Counted from the stretch's first letter, positions 38,701 to 39,586 are shown. The stretch is DNA of 64,000 nucleotides from Phycisphaerae bacterium (GCA_030615025.1 JAUXAB010000009.1:1-64000), one strand, 5' to 3'. The notes: generated by a model from the letters alone, not told the origin. Program-made: numbers and translations.

Positions 38701-39509
38701 GTGCCGTGACCATGGATATCCATGGGGTCGTTATCGTCATCATTTGGATTGCTCAGGACAGCGCCGGCAAAATCATAGCCATAAATATCGTCTATGTAGC
38801 CATTGAGGTCATCATCGACACCATCAAAATCGTTGGCGTCCACAACGCCTAACGGCGGCTTATCCTCTCCGGGATTTATCCACATATTAGCTGCCAGGTC
38901 AGGATGATTATAGTCGACGCCGGTGTCAACGACCGCCACGATGACGTTGGGGTCTCCGGTGTGTATATCCCAGGCCTCAGGTGCGTCAATATCGGCATCG
39001 TCAGTGCCGCCCATCTGGCCCTCATTGTGCATCCCCCAAAGCCCAGGAAACATCACGTCGCTTGGGTGGGTGGCATATAACTTCAACTTATAGTTTGGCT
39101 CGGCATATAATACATCTTTCGAACAGTTGAAATGGAAAAGAGCGTCTGTAACTGAAGTTTGCCAAGGCAGTTTTACCAACGTCAATCCCGGGACAATGCT
39201 GTCATACTCTCTATGCACAGCAGCGCCGGGAACGACCAAATTTGAAAGCACATTTTTTACCGCCCGATTTGTCAGTGGGCCCGGTATCGCCCTGCGAATC
39301 GGTGACTGAAGACCTGTGTCAGCAAAACGCACAATCAACTCGCCCTGCCTATGAGGGGGGACCCAAAAGTCACTTTGTGCATTCGCCGGTCCGGGCAAAT
39401 CAATTACCTGGGCAAAAGTTAGTTGTGCGCATACAAAAATCAAAGTTCCCAAAGCTAATAAATGCGCTTTGGGCTCCCTTAGTGAGCTAATCAGAAGTTG
39501 TTGCTTCAC
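4866..39509 (-). CDS. Giant secreted multidomain protein (11,547 aa): two subtilases, 12 beta-helix units, nidogen-like, VWA, dockerin-like
   Basis: The 34.6-kb frame starts with GTG (39507-39509) behind TAGGAA and has no interruption. It begins with a signal peptide (LLALGTLIFVCAQLTFAQ) and a subtilase with its propeptide-like region (residues about 60-500; D195, H268, S445). Twelve beta-helix macro-units follow. Each opens with a 'TIQ.AI..A..GD' strand, continues as GGAI / 'SPTI.NC.I..N.A' coils, and closes with 'L.SQ.AAGQ..DSPCVD.GS' and 'TTRTD...D.G..DMGYHYP'. Units are joined by InlB-B-type linkers (YRVKAWTGTDDDSSYALTNT). Units 6, 7 and 9 carry a second subtilase, a nidogen-like domain and a VWA domain. 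The C-terminus has a dockerin-like pair and FN3-like modules. No membrane anchor or PEP-CTERM signal is visible. A likely role is extracellular adhesion, scaffolding or predation with proteolysis; this is inferred from the domains. Confidence 0.93.
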   Translation of the reverse strand: MKQQLLISSLREPKAHLLALGTLIFVCAQLTFAQVIDLPGPANAQSDFWVPPHRQGELIVRFADTGLQSPIRRAIPGPLTNRAVKNVLSNLVVPGAAVHREYDSIVPGLTLVKLPWQTSVTDALFHFNCSKDVLYAEPNYKLKLYATHPSDVMFPGLWGMHNEGQMGGTDDADIDAPEAWDIHTGDPNVIVAVVDTGVDYNHPDLAANMWINPGEDKPPLGVVDANDFDGVDDDLNGYIDDIYGYDFAGAVLSNPNDDDNDPMDIHGHGTHVAGTIGAVGNNNEGVTGVCWNVSIMALKVVADDSELDPNLFVSDAVKAIEYAILMGADVINASWGSPSFSQALYDAIEAADANGILFVAAAGDYSFQTPWYDNDAHAVYPASYDLDNIISVMATDYDDNISYYSHYGANSVDIAAPGGEGFTGSPRGILSTIPGGGYQYFQGTSRAAAHVAGAAALIWSADPSLTHAEVKEKLVHPWAVDQIPVLQGRCVSGGRLNLVKALNFPGIGDLVVNTSIPYDPNDPNTFWTTIQSAINDANVGDELITEAGIFFENINFLGKSITLRSGNVYDYNDPNINPERTIIYGQNLGSVVTFQENEGPNTVLKGFTITGGFADYGGGIKCDGASPTITDCNITNNTAVYYGGGIDCYYASPTITNCIITNNRTSDYRSIGGGVNCEQASPTIAHCTITNNDANSKGGGVACLYASPAIYNCFIINNSATYLGGGIDCEVSSPTITNCTVIGNTAADGGGILADQNSLPTITNCILWGNGDDLYGCSAKYSCIQDGDPGTGNVHSDPLFVTGPRGDYYLSQIAAGQLADSPCVDAGDPHTDHNLRMLMFILRYTTRTDSVFDMGLIDMGAHSLPAAVKWCRLIVSVISGNGSTDPNDPNGGLYPQYTVVPLTAYPDPNYRVKAWTSTDRDWSTGVNNTVTMIADVNVTVEFEEIPYYMLRTDVIGGHGTISPHYRRGEYYADGTVVELIVTPELNYVVEQWAGTDDGTSWSNTNTVTMDADKDVTVSFRKSEDLHVPGQFRTIQEAINAAYDHGDNIIVSTRTYGGGNDFMGKAITIASEHPDDPCCVAATIITCGSWSGGPAFIFRSGEGRDSVVDGFTLQGDGDLGPIDPGGTDDDDDGWGTDGYDTLGGAIRCQNGSSPTLSHLVIKDVVARGYKGYDAGHTFDPHDGPPDPPDPLDPLDPLPDPNIPEPNDLVTITKWSQPPVAVGSTQPDYYLGWAEEPLQYPPDRILLIDDFFCDSNLPITDIRWWGSVSGFSGDRDELPTSGLPEEFDIRIWASDANDPNYPDMSQELHAITVSNYTTTWYGWEAHPNNPTAPNSLTKIQFDITLDPNNDEYWYQPDSNGIYWLSIEAIYTTIPGPNDPRWGWETREPNPDFPEGSGALRYNFTTSAFEPIELSGTPWDLSFVLLYVEADLPIDGIDGQDGLPGLPGEAGWPGLPGPDGLDGGEGGLSYGGAMYFDANCSPIISYCTIINCHAIGGDGGFGGQGQDGQDGGDAQAGQPGQAGQNGGPGYNGGADGAGGDGGAGGAGGAGGPGGRGGRGGNGGNGGEALGGAIYFGPNCKPIIRYCTMTGCSTHQGLGAPGGDASDGGDGGNGAAGAAGGAAGTGNPDGQDGADGADGGGGNGGDGGNDWYWWYYDRGGNMGSNGARSWAGAIFYGPNCVTNVSDTVMSYNTTLTDAATTSYAAGDGGNGGNGGNGAGDAMGGFGGWGGWGGSGDPEGSGGSGGSGGNNNAPDGVDGSDGGGMGSPISGFGGANYYDVDCKAELTNCTISYNTCPDNGGGECYYAPYSYYWYYYYPEYYDADCTARMNNCQFIGNSSTGGNGGAQCFGVSCAIEVNDCNYVNNSAGYDGGGLFWLCNGTAKINNSKFIGNEAGSLEVYSLYSYYGYGGGSGGAVYGGGVLIYDYYWDPNTGDTIYTYYLYNDSDIAINRSQFIDNEAIFGGALYWYGNGSDVSILDSAISTNTAEHGGGMYWSGGAPKITGCTIKGNKAQGRWFPEELIYLYTLLYDYVGYENFYGGGGGMFSWSSEPTIENCFISDNTASGSGGGVYFGGDPNVPILKNCLIKGNSAVLDGGGIVSYWLVTPTISNCTIVDNTTYDIYNPSHGRGGGLSCSYESQTILSDSIVWGNTAVHGNQIAIGSDDEPFFIDRPATLTVSHCDIQDGNSPQSIYYEPGRILNWLPGNINADPLFVLPYYYLSQTAAGQGADSPCVDAGSDLAVALGLGDFTTRSDGVSDAGVVDMGLHYPAADGQYQLTVNVIGQHGTVEPSGGFFNKFTAVTLTATVDAGYRVRWIGTDDDTSYALTNTVMMYSDRTVTAIIELPAIIQVPEKYPLIQEAVDAANDGDTIVINTGRYMGGNITIVDKAITLTSTKPDDPCTVAETIIDCNGYTSRGIIIGSRNGPDTVINGLTITNCTWNVLQRLSPDDPGDDGYVGRDTWGGGIWIESGAGPTILNCIITNTQIRAGNASSGNDANTGALGGRGGDGGSAYGGGIYCGYGSSPTIRNCTISNCQVIGGDAGNGGTGGGNDGDDSVAGNGGNGGDGGGAYGGGIYVGSASTPTITDCTIVNCAAIAGDANDAGDGGDTSGDMSQGGDGGIGGYNGRAHGGGIYFSDRVIATVFNCRIINCSATAGDAGNGGDWGDGDFVGLAGNGGGYLGEYRKYSAYGGGVYSGVNSRITFENCTFSNNTIAGGMSGIGGNPWAGQRPEPVYSYLIPVYGAGVFCDSHSRTMFVDCNVAGNYADDGAFDPDPNDPNNPLQFVYRLNPYVSFGGGICHIDVNLATITDCNFSDNYATVGGGLYWDEADDTVLTGSSFANNSAFKGGGIYGIDSPAATITGCIITGNQATYPGGEGGGIYCSSIPALIADSEVRFNYAHYSGGGLYMSGGASETKNCLITNNLAGRDGGGISASWNNELTISNCTIHNNIAYDVNIPNGGYGGGLFCGYESYTDVIDSILWNNYGSKGSEISIGTSSKPSTVAVSYSDIDGWQTFDPNLVNPTVVFVDVNCVLNWDFNSVIDAFPSFVNGYFLSQTAAGQLINSPCVDTGSGDSNDPNIGMYPDKYTTRTDYIGDANTVDMGYHLPMAYHLIVSVVDANGMVITDPNLVLGYVVPSDRYYPRGMVAQIRAYPDPNYQVKEWTGTDNDASMALTNTVTMDSDKHVTVEFEVATIYQLTTTVIGGHGSLTIQPPGGFYPNQTVVTLTAIPEPGYRVKAWTGTDDDSSYALINTVIMNSNRTVTVEFELDVARNLLVPSQYATIEEAIADARSRDNIIIAPIIHYVTDPNGIDFQGKSITLMSDQPDEPNVVARTIIDCAGTRYLPRRAFHFHSGEDANTIVTGITIKNGFMTGPLGMQGRSYTLSPIPYEPLPDTDPPVPRAERGANATGDGYGGAILCENASSPTIMNCVITDCVVTGAYGGDGADGDYGPFSFIPPNSIDIETIDDGQYGGHGGTGIGRGYGGAIACRSGSSPIIRGCIIKDNIARGGCGGDGGDGGAVYNGGLESSGGYGGDAMGDGIGGGIYCDGASTPIITNCSFINNVATTGLPGDGGYIGEGAARDPRASEGYHGYPSPFGGITGGAAYYATNTDPNFTNCTFTDNKAYEGYMSYDYVIYYLTRKYVEDVQTYTWAGGLYSEMNNTVTLTNCEFTGSLGGAVYIESACIVDFNDSIFKDNEATTRISYGPYGPWGPWGPWDPWDPWGYPYDPNYNPYDRAFPVFDAGGGAVYIGPDCNSINIRNCGFHGNISAFDGGAIDSLSSADFVSCSFGGNKAGNNGGAIDAYYYDVNDPNITITLTLNFESCSFVENQASEGIDGWGGGVHFEDFDAVFNDCYFIGNTAKNGGGLYLSYGIVNFIGGSISENTAIGGSGIDINAYRPDRFGVMEPFDMSLGLDFGGGLVCARTRTTIEDCTLSDNVVEGINGSGGAISLNGGEVAHLVRNCLITGNSATVNGGAISCNYFGTPEIKNCTFSGNSAGSFGGAIFFDWGSDPNIVDCIFEACNHHAIYEDKVSNAIVRYCLFHNNQDGDYGSSDPCAGTLTGPQLDANNIAGDPLFVTGLFGNYYLDQSASPAVDNGSDSASNLGLNTYTTDPSGSLDMARVDIGYHYYDPLIMPQFTLTVNVTDDHGAFKVVPSSDPNAVRRTFTETYSGGTPVTLISIPDSGYRTIWSGTDNDASKGNTAVVMWSDRDVALRFDKPRTIVVVSDPNYTSIQHAIHAAGDGDVVIIPTGTYASPYPGYPPPIIAIIDKSIILTGTNPDDPNIVAGTILDGYYFNISNAGPGTIIDGITLRNCKMYLYWSSPTIRNCVFTECRVWGASIGNPTDDPDDGYDGGSVEGGAIEMYNSSPLLQNCAFTGCSVTGGNGGNGDGGHDGHSPGYDGGWGGWAYGGAVYCGDRSSPTFESCSFTNCYAQGGNGGNGGNSIDGVHGGRGGGWQWDSTFETGPYTWPDWYWWDGWEYADYDEDGNPRTYLEPYGYYKDYWKYSGYGGAVYCENDSSPEFFDCNFTDNNTYGGVCGVGGNNWPTPDRNLNIENLGGAVYACYRSNLEFVNCSFNDNIADTSTVNAPDDIVVSYGGAVAFEDDCELKFTNCTISSGEACIGGGIYGSIGSLTIIDCNLSDNMAYHGAGLYSVDATGTITHSVFADNNAFSAVVAPGPNDTNIPVEVFGRGGGYYCLSSIVDINDSIFTGNWAQMSGGALYYIGSDDSPLLHNCLLTDNSAGRDGGAISSNWFAEPVISNCTIADNEVTGAAGVGYGGGLYSSYQSNVEVINSIIWANVSRYEGSQIAVCASAEFEPASVAVSYSDIDGWQDPNGAEWVNPNAVFVDVTCVLNWDFNSVIDDDPVFVSGYRLSQIAAGQLQNSPCVDTGSDLASSLGMDTYSTRTDRDSDVDIVDMGYHYGVSGLQYKLTVNVVGPGTVEYNPDPIDPNGIYNEYAIVRVLGIPDPNYYVRGWYDVNGVLVSANKTLVVVMDSDKTFDVEFGLPTEIQVSGDPNALRDAVNAARNGDTLIVAADAYNGDINFQGKQLRLFSFKPDDPNVVANTIIDCQNTSRAFTFNGSEDANVVVDGFTIINGSVTNEPGGAIYIGPNSNVIIVNMVISNCSTEGASGGAIYIDSNSSPTITNIAISNCDANNANGGAIYMAFNTSPTITSVWINNCSATDANGGGIYIDANSAPTFRYCTITNCSATDGFGGGVFSSVNNSLVFADCNFSDNYATYDGGGVYYDVNCVAEFTGCALINNTADSYGAGIYSGANCESQVSGSTFVNNTAAADGGGVLYDANNVIAVSDCNFISNTASYGAGLCFDSNCSGTVTDSALEDNTGSEDGGAIYLVEGNILVADCNITGNTALRGGGLYCIDSPESQIIRCTINYNEAYRIDSLVTQGGGIFSSAGPALIEDCDISYNTARTSGGGVYLAGDYPEPYTGPVMKNCLVTNNTASTDGGGISVNWRSEAEIRNCTISHNTVTDPNANGGGLYCSYESNVEVIDSIIWANRGSDGAQIAVASGDLYPLTSLTSSLTITYSDIGPRYEPNESPFFSPEGSATGGTGQTGPNTVLVDGQTIYDQFDAGQDRVQVIVSLIEPAELRAMTNWDSPQSVNELLANIDSRQDSVLSSLTAAEFTLQYRYENVAAFSGEVTIEGLSTLLDDPLVAHIEPVRELEWALAQAIPLANALQVRQIYSGTGAAVAICDSGFDYTHPMLGGGGFPNNKIIGGYDFGSNDPDPFHEGHPHGTCCSGIAAGSLGFVGDYIGGVAYNSGIYGLKISIGMGGPLTNAALAAWDWCITHRNDDPSKPIVANSNSWGGGIFNDPAAADASSPAFATVAAASEAAGITILAASGNNGFAGQGISWPAAMSKVVSVGAVHDTTDQVMGYSNTADILDILAPADPMYTTDIVGAGGYDPGDYYPYFGGTSSACPFAAGCVAVVQSAAKGSLSPVEVRNLLVATGDPVTDTKVPITKPRINLGAAIAGLTYGAAIHVEEGCILNGWVAPDTNNYWGWDANTWDPNSFVIEEDPNFIHGYYLSQFAAGQITESNCVNGGSTWATNVFDMNAFNYTTRIDGVNDVDMVDMGYHYTEAVVKYELTVIVTDDPNDPGIHGRVQFEPDPVDPNGWYYEGTQVTITAIPDTDYYVKGWYDVNDVLLSIDRTYDVVMDANQTVVVRFRLPDKIQVSGGGNALQQAVNAAENGDTLIVAYGTYNGNIDFQGKELKVFSTYPDDPNYVAQTIIDCQYSVRAFTFNNGEDANSVVDGFTIVNGGLFGQPGGAIYIGAESSPTIANVVIRYCDVFFDNGGAIYIGSGSSPTIINATITTTTAFLGNGGAIYVGVNSSPTFIDCNIVDSFAILGSGGAAYCDVNSSPLFINCNFADSFASYEGGGLYYNFESTSVLKSCTLTNDTADSGGGIYYNRGCISDINDCTFTNNFAFGDGGGILYEPNNSTIMIADCNFTNNSATNGGALYFDPNCSGTVSDTIMLANNADEDGGAVFLTDSNMSIIDCNNISYNTAVRGAALYCTHSPDTEIINCSIKYNEAVRVVIYFDYYLPNPIDPNLPPIPGGGPNDGNSIVIARQDRSGAAQGGGMYSFIGPTLIQDSDISNNTASTSGGGLYFAGGEYDTTRLTNCLVTHNSAGRDGAGISNNWQNELAVSNCTIAHNTLTHVVSYGGGLYGSYDSNTTVSDSIIWGNTGTRGFQIAVCSADPPSSLLTSKVKVTDSDIGLETEEVVDLIGADTLPVIRPGFNLYSLGSIDDFPSAFANIGFTINYFGTTYSALYINNNGNVTLDRSLWSFTPFGLTGNIGTAIMAPFFADVDTRLSSPVTYGQGTVDGHNAFAVNWINVGYSFMNIDKLNTFQLVLIDRSDRAAGDFDIEFNYETINWETGDLSGGFNGFGGFSARAGFSNGTGNPGTFYEFPGSGIPGSFLNSSSTGLIYDSRNSLVNGRYVFSIRSGALDIGRFLGIPIYVEDGCTLYGWEPNDPNNPLDPNGLWDPNTHNIADDPNFTTGSLGDYYLSQIAAGQLVDSNCVDAGSNLASVLGMDTYTTRTDLVGDADRVDMGYHYPQVGVKYELIVTAIGPGTVVVDSNALDPNNPLHDPNNNICAYKDYAGRVFVLTAIPDPGYRVLSWTGTDNDPSWNINTNTVTMDSNERASVEFEPDVVSNFLVPSDKYRTIEEAIVAAHPAGDNIIVSPGIHYVTNPDGIDFQGKQITLRSTDPDDPDIIAHTIIDVQGNRYLPKRAFHFHSGEGPNTVVIGLTIRNGFITGPLGVPGRVGMLTPEPYEPMPDGDTPPPRAERGHDAVGDAYGGGILCENASSPTIKNCVITNCTVTGAWGGDGAQGMFAEWGYLHPAGTDVETTTDGQWGGHAGTGIGRGYGGAIACREGSCPIIVNCTIKDNFARGGCGGTGGNGGDEDGGAEGEGGYGGTAVGDGIGGGIYCDGDSTPIITNCIFSNNVATIGLPGDGGFSSVYYYENPLIAATLAGYASYPIPFGGIAGGAAYFADNTDPSFTNCTFSGNKAREAYMDFDYVYYYYGHRMFQESIYVNTYGGALYAEPNNTVTLTNCDFTDNLGGAILVKSDCIVDFNDCLFKDNEATNRLSYYGYPYIGYPYIGSPFIGSPFIGYPYIVYPYTYYPYSYYPYSYLYGYPYYDPNGPGFPPIDTGGGAVYIGPDCNGVNIWNCNFNGNSSFYDGGAIDIESDASIAYCSFGGNIAGNNGGAIDGSYQDSNDPNITTTLTFNFASCSFVGNQASQGIDGWGGGIYLMDFIGTFTDCHFVDNTSKNGGGLYLVDGTVTVTGSNISGNRATGGSGLDTITIPVSRFGVIEPLNMNLGVDIGGGLVCADTHATIQDCTLSDNVAEGVNGSGGAINFYGGYLTHLVRNCLITGNSATVEGGAISCNFFATPEIKHCTFSQNSAGSFGGAVFCDGGSDPTITDSIFQNCNSHAICEEDVGNAIITYSLFHNSPDGDYGIYDPCTGQTYTFAGADIDATNIDGDPLFVTGPFGDCYLNQSASPAVDNGSNSAANLGLDTYTTDPNGVVDMVQVDIGYHYYDPLTVPQFTLTVNATDGHGAFKVEPSSDPNAVYETFTETYYAVTPVTLISIPDPGNRTIWSGTDNDASKGDTTVVMWSNRDVTLRFDQSRTIFVVRDPNYTSIQHAIDAASDGDVVIIPTGTYDSPYPGFPAPYISIIDKNITLTSTNPDDPTCVAATVIEGQFFNIENIGPESIIDGITIRFSRMYLYNSSPTIRNCVFDRCMIGGGNGGNLGGIDDDGQDGGGVGGGAIRMLNSSPTIQNCDFISCSVSGGDGGPGDNGTPDHPYGFDGGWAGWGYGGAVYCGTRSSPTFEQCSFTNCYAMGGNGGPGGTGLDGVHGGRGGNWQWSETFETGPFTWPDWYWWDGWQYAPYDVDGNLRSYLYDDYGYYKDYWKYSGYGGAVYCENDSSPKFLDCTFTNNNTYGGVCGVGGFAWETPDRPLNIENFGGAVYACYWSNPEFVNCSFNNNTADTSVVTVPDDIMVSYGGAIAFEDDCEPKFVNCTITNSEACIGGGMYWSNASPTIIDCSFSNNTAYHGAGLYSVEATGTITGSTITRNQAFVGPYPAPTDPNFSTQLPVIFGEGGGYCCLSSIVDITDSIFTENRASASGGAIYFGGSDLDLYNPLLHNCLLTGNSAGRDGGAISSNWFAEPIISNCTIADNEVRGLPAYGGGLYCSYESNVEVINSIIWGNVSSYEGSQVAVCTDAEFGARPSMLTISYSDIQPEPNAVVEPTALDLVICVDTTGSMWDDIDAVKASATQFVNFIAATMPDYRIAVVDYKDFNDPNHGLSTDYPYQTIVEFTSDATAVVAGINLLTAPLGAGGDWRESVYTGLMHCIDHNSLAARLAGNLYGADPSSNGPGPWRPGAEVSRVIILIADAAPHDPEPFTGYRLNDIAAAATAGPAPVRIVSIVTGFGVGDPFVESYLDGLAKGTGGLMLQAFDPSEIFGAIMEAISVIGQVAPMIYVEDGCTLNGWDWNPDANSWDPNNGNIMEDPLFAGGYYYLSQTAAGQSVDSPCVDSGSADANDSNIGMDTYTTRTDGVNDVNVVDMGYHYRQGLIPYLLTVSVVDANGVVVDPNLAHGYVEPNSAIIYEGSIDNVIKLTAYPDVGYKVKKWTGTDNDASTSRHNTVTLTEDKNVTIEFEQAPLYNLYLYAGPNGALEPNSPPYLDCSDINGDGICDVYKYYAGTEVNLIAHPDPNYEVRYWYGTDDDSSRELNNIVTMDSNNVLVAVEFGRIGYNIINLYDENMVLDPRSPFPTIQAAVDAAGNNYTVELTRGVYTGPGNVNINLRAGLDPNEVRQITVRSTDPTDADVVAATIINCEGLGRAFIFDSGEDPNYIVSGFTIMNGFAAFGGAILCDGASPAIRNCRIVDNSATGNGGAIYCTNASPWIVDTEISRNIAGGFGGGIYGQAGSAPEIINCLITFNTSGDIGGAIYLYDSPAIITLCTIAYNTGLAYEENMYGPIPIGGVACRDSDPEITNCIIGCNGNIYGMWYGMLWGMWGDPFYAGDDLYECTATWSNIENGDAGDNNISEDPLWVTGSLGPFYLSQTRAGQPQTSPSIDAGEQYILQILQGTYNLGNITTSILNQTDTGWADQGYHYPFFTGPPIQYSLVIYVTGNGRLEYTYYDYADFNDVNTVVGPNESPVVVYVTPGTSVQLRAIPDPNYRVLRWTGTNDDSSFGQYNNVTMYSSRYVTLEFERAVKRFLNVSTDGQYTYLGIQDAIDDARDGDVVVLHSGTYAGTGFEVIGKNITITGTNPDDPDIVATTIIDCTGEIGGGIHILGAPGGSCVLSGITIMNSQTTGINAPGPDGAGARGIDGADNMPYAYANMAGDIYTGSGYVNSNAAITVFGNHIIANCIVRDCSVTGGNASGGNNGENDVDGGNGGSGGFAGGAGIYIGDIFDYYYEYRFHPNYPNDVNYMTYEQVLVSWGSSPLIKNCIIDNCVATAGNGANGGAGGGERAGGGSGGVSGRALGAGIYCDMGTSPTFENCTVTNCRVVGGNGGNGGDGGNPGMGGFGGLTYADPCQPDPENFSAYGAGVYCGIGCEPNFINCTISDNVTDGSVSGVGGFSQPSGIQQQPRRNYNIPSYGAGVYCDSGCSSTFTDCSFQDNLTTYYGDLYSGYGGGLCFDGGKDYDYYFGYSFYYSVGLYSSYYYSSYIFDTNFVSTVSATLTDCRFSGNSASVGGGLYAVESDVNIVDCNFADNTSYVGGGLCFNDSLAAISDSTIQRNIVSAEADPDPNDPNAIGVEFGAGGGIYCLATDTLIRNCDISYNVASGSGGGVYLAVDPNLESPDNQVLKNCLITNNTAGRDGGGISVNWYAQPYIYNCTIADNNVSDANGYGGGLYCSYEGNACVTDSIIWGNRGNVGINGSQIALCKGNLPYSVPSTITVSYSDVQGGSDANEPNRIDPNAVFVDADIDANDFLHWDFNTVIDDDPLFVSGYYLSHVAAGQSLDSPCIDTGSGVSNDPNIDMARYTTRIDGVNDVNIVDIGYHYPIVLYRLTVEVVGGNGSVVFDPNGLVDVDPNSRWYNQFATVTLKSMPKTNYRVEGWYDVNDVLLSIGKTLEVLMDSDWYFRVRFELPGYVHVSGGGNAIQQAIDAAKSGDTLIVVVDTYDGDINLQGKDITVVSTNPDDPNVVAMTIIDCQQSGRGFIFNSNEGPNTIVDGFTIINGSITGQGGGAIFIDANSSPTIVNVIMNNCSVTGADGGAIYVDANSSPAFINCVITNCSADNGGGAHCDVNSSPTFYHCTFSNNSAVQVAGAMLCDPNVSITIKDCNFTDNSASFGGALYCAANCSGEIIDTILERNNVTEDGGAIYLAEANDLSVTDCNISYNTALYGAGLYSLGSLNLTISGCTFNFNQAPLDFVDPNDPSTWVVGQGGGMYCSTTEAVIRDCVLNHNTANTSGGGIYLAGESDYIEIINCLIINNLAGRDGGGISANWKAEPNIANCTLVSNAAPGAFGQPGYSGFGGGLYCSYHSNVVVSDSILWNNYALQGLEIAVATGFEFDPRPATLMISYSDIKLAELSVWVDTGCTLWNPSDPNKQTPLDSSHPGAPWDPRTHNIYHDPLFVTGALGNHYLSHIGAGQAADSPCIDVGSGLAINLGMTEYTTRTDELPDTRMVDMGYHYPLEREECRFCDMVHDGIINFKDFAIFAWNWLDDGCFDRDARCQGADFTFDTYVDFNDLAFFVDCWLVEDVYAPIPNPSEWLIKPYLTSETYPYSISMTAKTAFDAWGWPVQYDFNCVHGGGGDSGWQDSPMWEDTGLNVNIYGYRVRARDELGNETQWSVIAYAGTGDTTPPAPVPDIVSIQATESSITMTATTSYDDSGVEYYFECTEGDDGHDSGWLDEPNYTDVNLVPDTMYCYRVKARDTSANYNETIWSSEICTNTLPPPDRLAPTPDPMLWDTVDVNNFDGWPREILMPTGGTFEYGATMRAAEATDQAPPGVNASDVEYFFECTTESGFSSGWRTVGDYPDPLERRTYTVGVGGSGQAKRFRVRARDTSANQNMTDWSDVGVAR
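5830..6035 (-). other. Giant protein: dockerin-like pair
   Basis: Two calcium-loop-like repeats are visible, DMVHDGIINFKDFAIFAWNW and FTFDTYVDFNDLAFFVDCWL. They match the two-repeat, EF-hand-like dockerin style common near the C-termini of secreted planctomycete proteins. No cohesin partner is visible in the window. Confidence 0.7.
12540..13235 (-). other. Giant protein: von Willebrand factor A domain inserted in unit 9
   Basis: The segment LDLVICVDTTGSMWDDIDAV carries a MIDAS motif (D8769-T-T-G-S). It is followed by a VVDYKDF strand, DWRESVYTGLMHCID and a VIILIADAAPHDPEP strand, as in VWA domains. It replaces the short linker between the 'LTISYSDI' strand and 'IYVEDGCTLNGW'. The same place holds a subtilase in unit 6 and a nidogen-like domain in unit 7. 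Confidence 0.85.
16555..16735 (-). repeat. Tyr/Pro-rich tandem repeat in unit 8
   Basis: A DNA tandem repeat of about 15 bases (GGATAACCGATGTAA and variants on the + strand) encodes repeated YPYIG / SPFIG / YPYSY pentads between KDNEATNRLSYYG and DTGGGAVYIGPDC. The equivalent loop of unit 4 carries a different repeat (see 28340-28440). Confidence 0.8.
18660..19310 (-). other. Giant protein: nidogen-like (NIDO) domain inserted in unit 7
   Basis: The segment contains INYFGTTYSALYINNNGNVT, GTAIMAPFFADVDTR, NAFAVNWINVGYS and NTFQLVLIDRSD followed by FDIEFNYETINWETGD. This is the normal order of NIDO motifs. It lies between the 'VTDSDIG' strand and 'IYVEDGCTLYGW' of the unit, the same junction used by the subtilase and VWA inserts. 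Confidence 0.8.
21575..22810 (-). other. Giant protein: second complete subtilase domain inserted in unit 6
   Basis: An S8-type catalytic domain (about residues 5567-5979) has an intact triad: D5699 in AICDSGFDYTHP, H5739 in HPHGTCCSG and S5921 in GGTSSACPFAAG. A preceding segment (RVQVIVSLIEPAELRA ... HIEPVRELE) resembles an I9-type propeptide. It is divergent from the N-terminal subtilase, so it is not a recent copy. It ends immediately before IHVEEGCILNGW of the beta-helix unit. Confidence 0.88.
24865..29735 (-). repeat. Giant protein: duplicated two-unit block, copy 1 (units 4-5)
   Basis: Unit 4 opens with LLVPSQYATIEEAIADAR, carries PYEPLPDTDPPVPRAERG and closes with ASPAVDNGSDS. Unit 5 opens with VVSDPNYTSIQHAIHAAG. 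Both have clear one-to-one partners in units 8-9 (12350-18035). Units 6, 7 and 12 form another related set (VSGGGNALQQAVNAAENGD openings). Confidence 0.8.
28340..28440 (-). repeat. Trp/Pro-rich tandem repeat in unit 4
   Basis: A 9-base tandem repeat (GGACCCCAA / GGATCCCAG on the + strand) encodes GPWGPWGPWDPWDPWG. It is flanked by KDNEATTRISY and AGGGAVYIGPDC, exactly the loop that holds the YPYIG repeat in unit 8. Confidence 0.8.
31540..32200 (-). other. Giant protein: Gly/Asp-rich stretches in unit 3
   Basis: Four loops of the form GGDGG / GNGGTGGGNDGDDS alternate with 'GGGIY....SPTI.NC.I' coils. They look like glycine-rich, possibly calcium-binding turns leaving the solenoid, as in unit 2 and milder in units 4, 5, 8, 9 and 11. 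Confidence 0.6.
34220..35240 (-). other. Giant protein: collagen-like and glycine-rich loops in unit 2
   Basis: Unit 2 contains G-x-y runs (GLPGLPGEAGWPGLPGPDG) and long GGAGGAGGPGGRGGRGGNGG-type runs, separated by single beta-helix coils (GGAIYFGPNCKPIIRYCTM). The result is a solenoid decorated with four large glycine-rich loops. It should not be mistaken for a mycobacterial PE-PGRS protein; the surrounding coils are of the same type as the rest of the protein. Confidence 0.7.
38010..39330 (-). other. Giant protein: N-terminal subtilase with propeptide-like region
   Basis: The mature catalytic domain has D195 (VAVVDTGVDYNHPDLA), H268 (DIHGHGTHVAGTIGA) and S445 (FQGTSRAAAHVAGA). The region before it (GELIVRFADTGL ... 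VLYAEPNYKLKL) matches the inhibitor/propeptide that precedes fervidolysin-type subtilases. The triad is intact, so activity is plausible. Confidence 0.9.
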
Positions 39510-39540
39510 TTTCTATTTCCTAAAAATGTAACACCCTATT

Positions 39541-39575
39541 TCGTCTCTCGTCCCTCGCCGCTAAGCATTACGCAC
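39541..39575. repeat. Heptanucleotide repeat (TCGTCTC family) between secretin and giant gene
   Basis: Units in register are TCGTCTC, TCGTCCC, TCGCCGC, TAAGCAT and TACGCAC. The first two give the same rhythm as the GTCGCTC repeats in etfA and etfB. Confidence 0.55.
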
Positions 39576-39586
39576 GACGGATTCAT

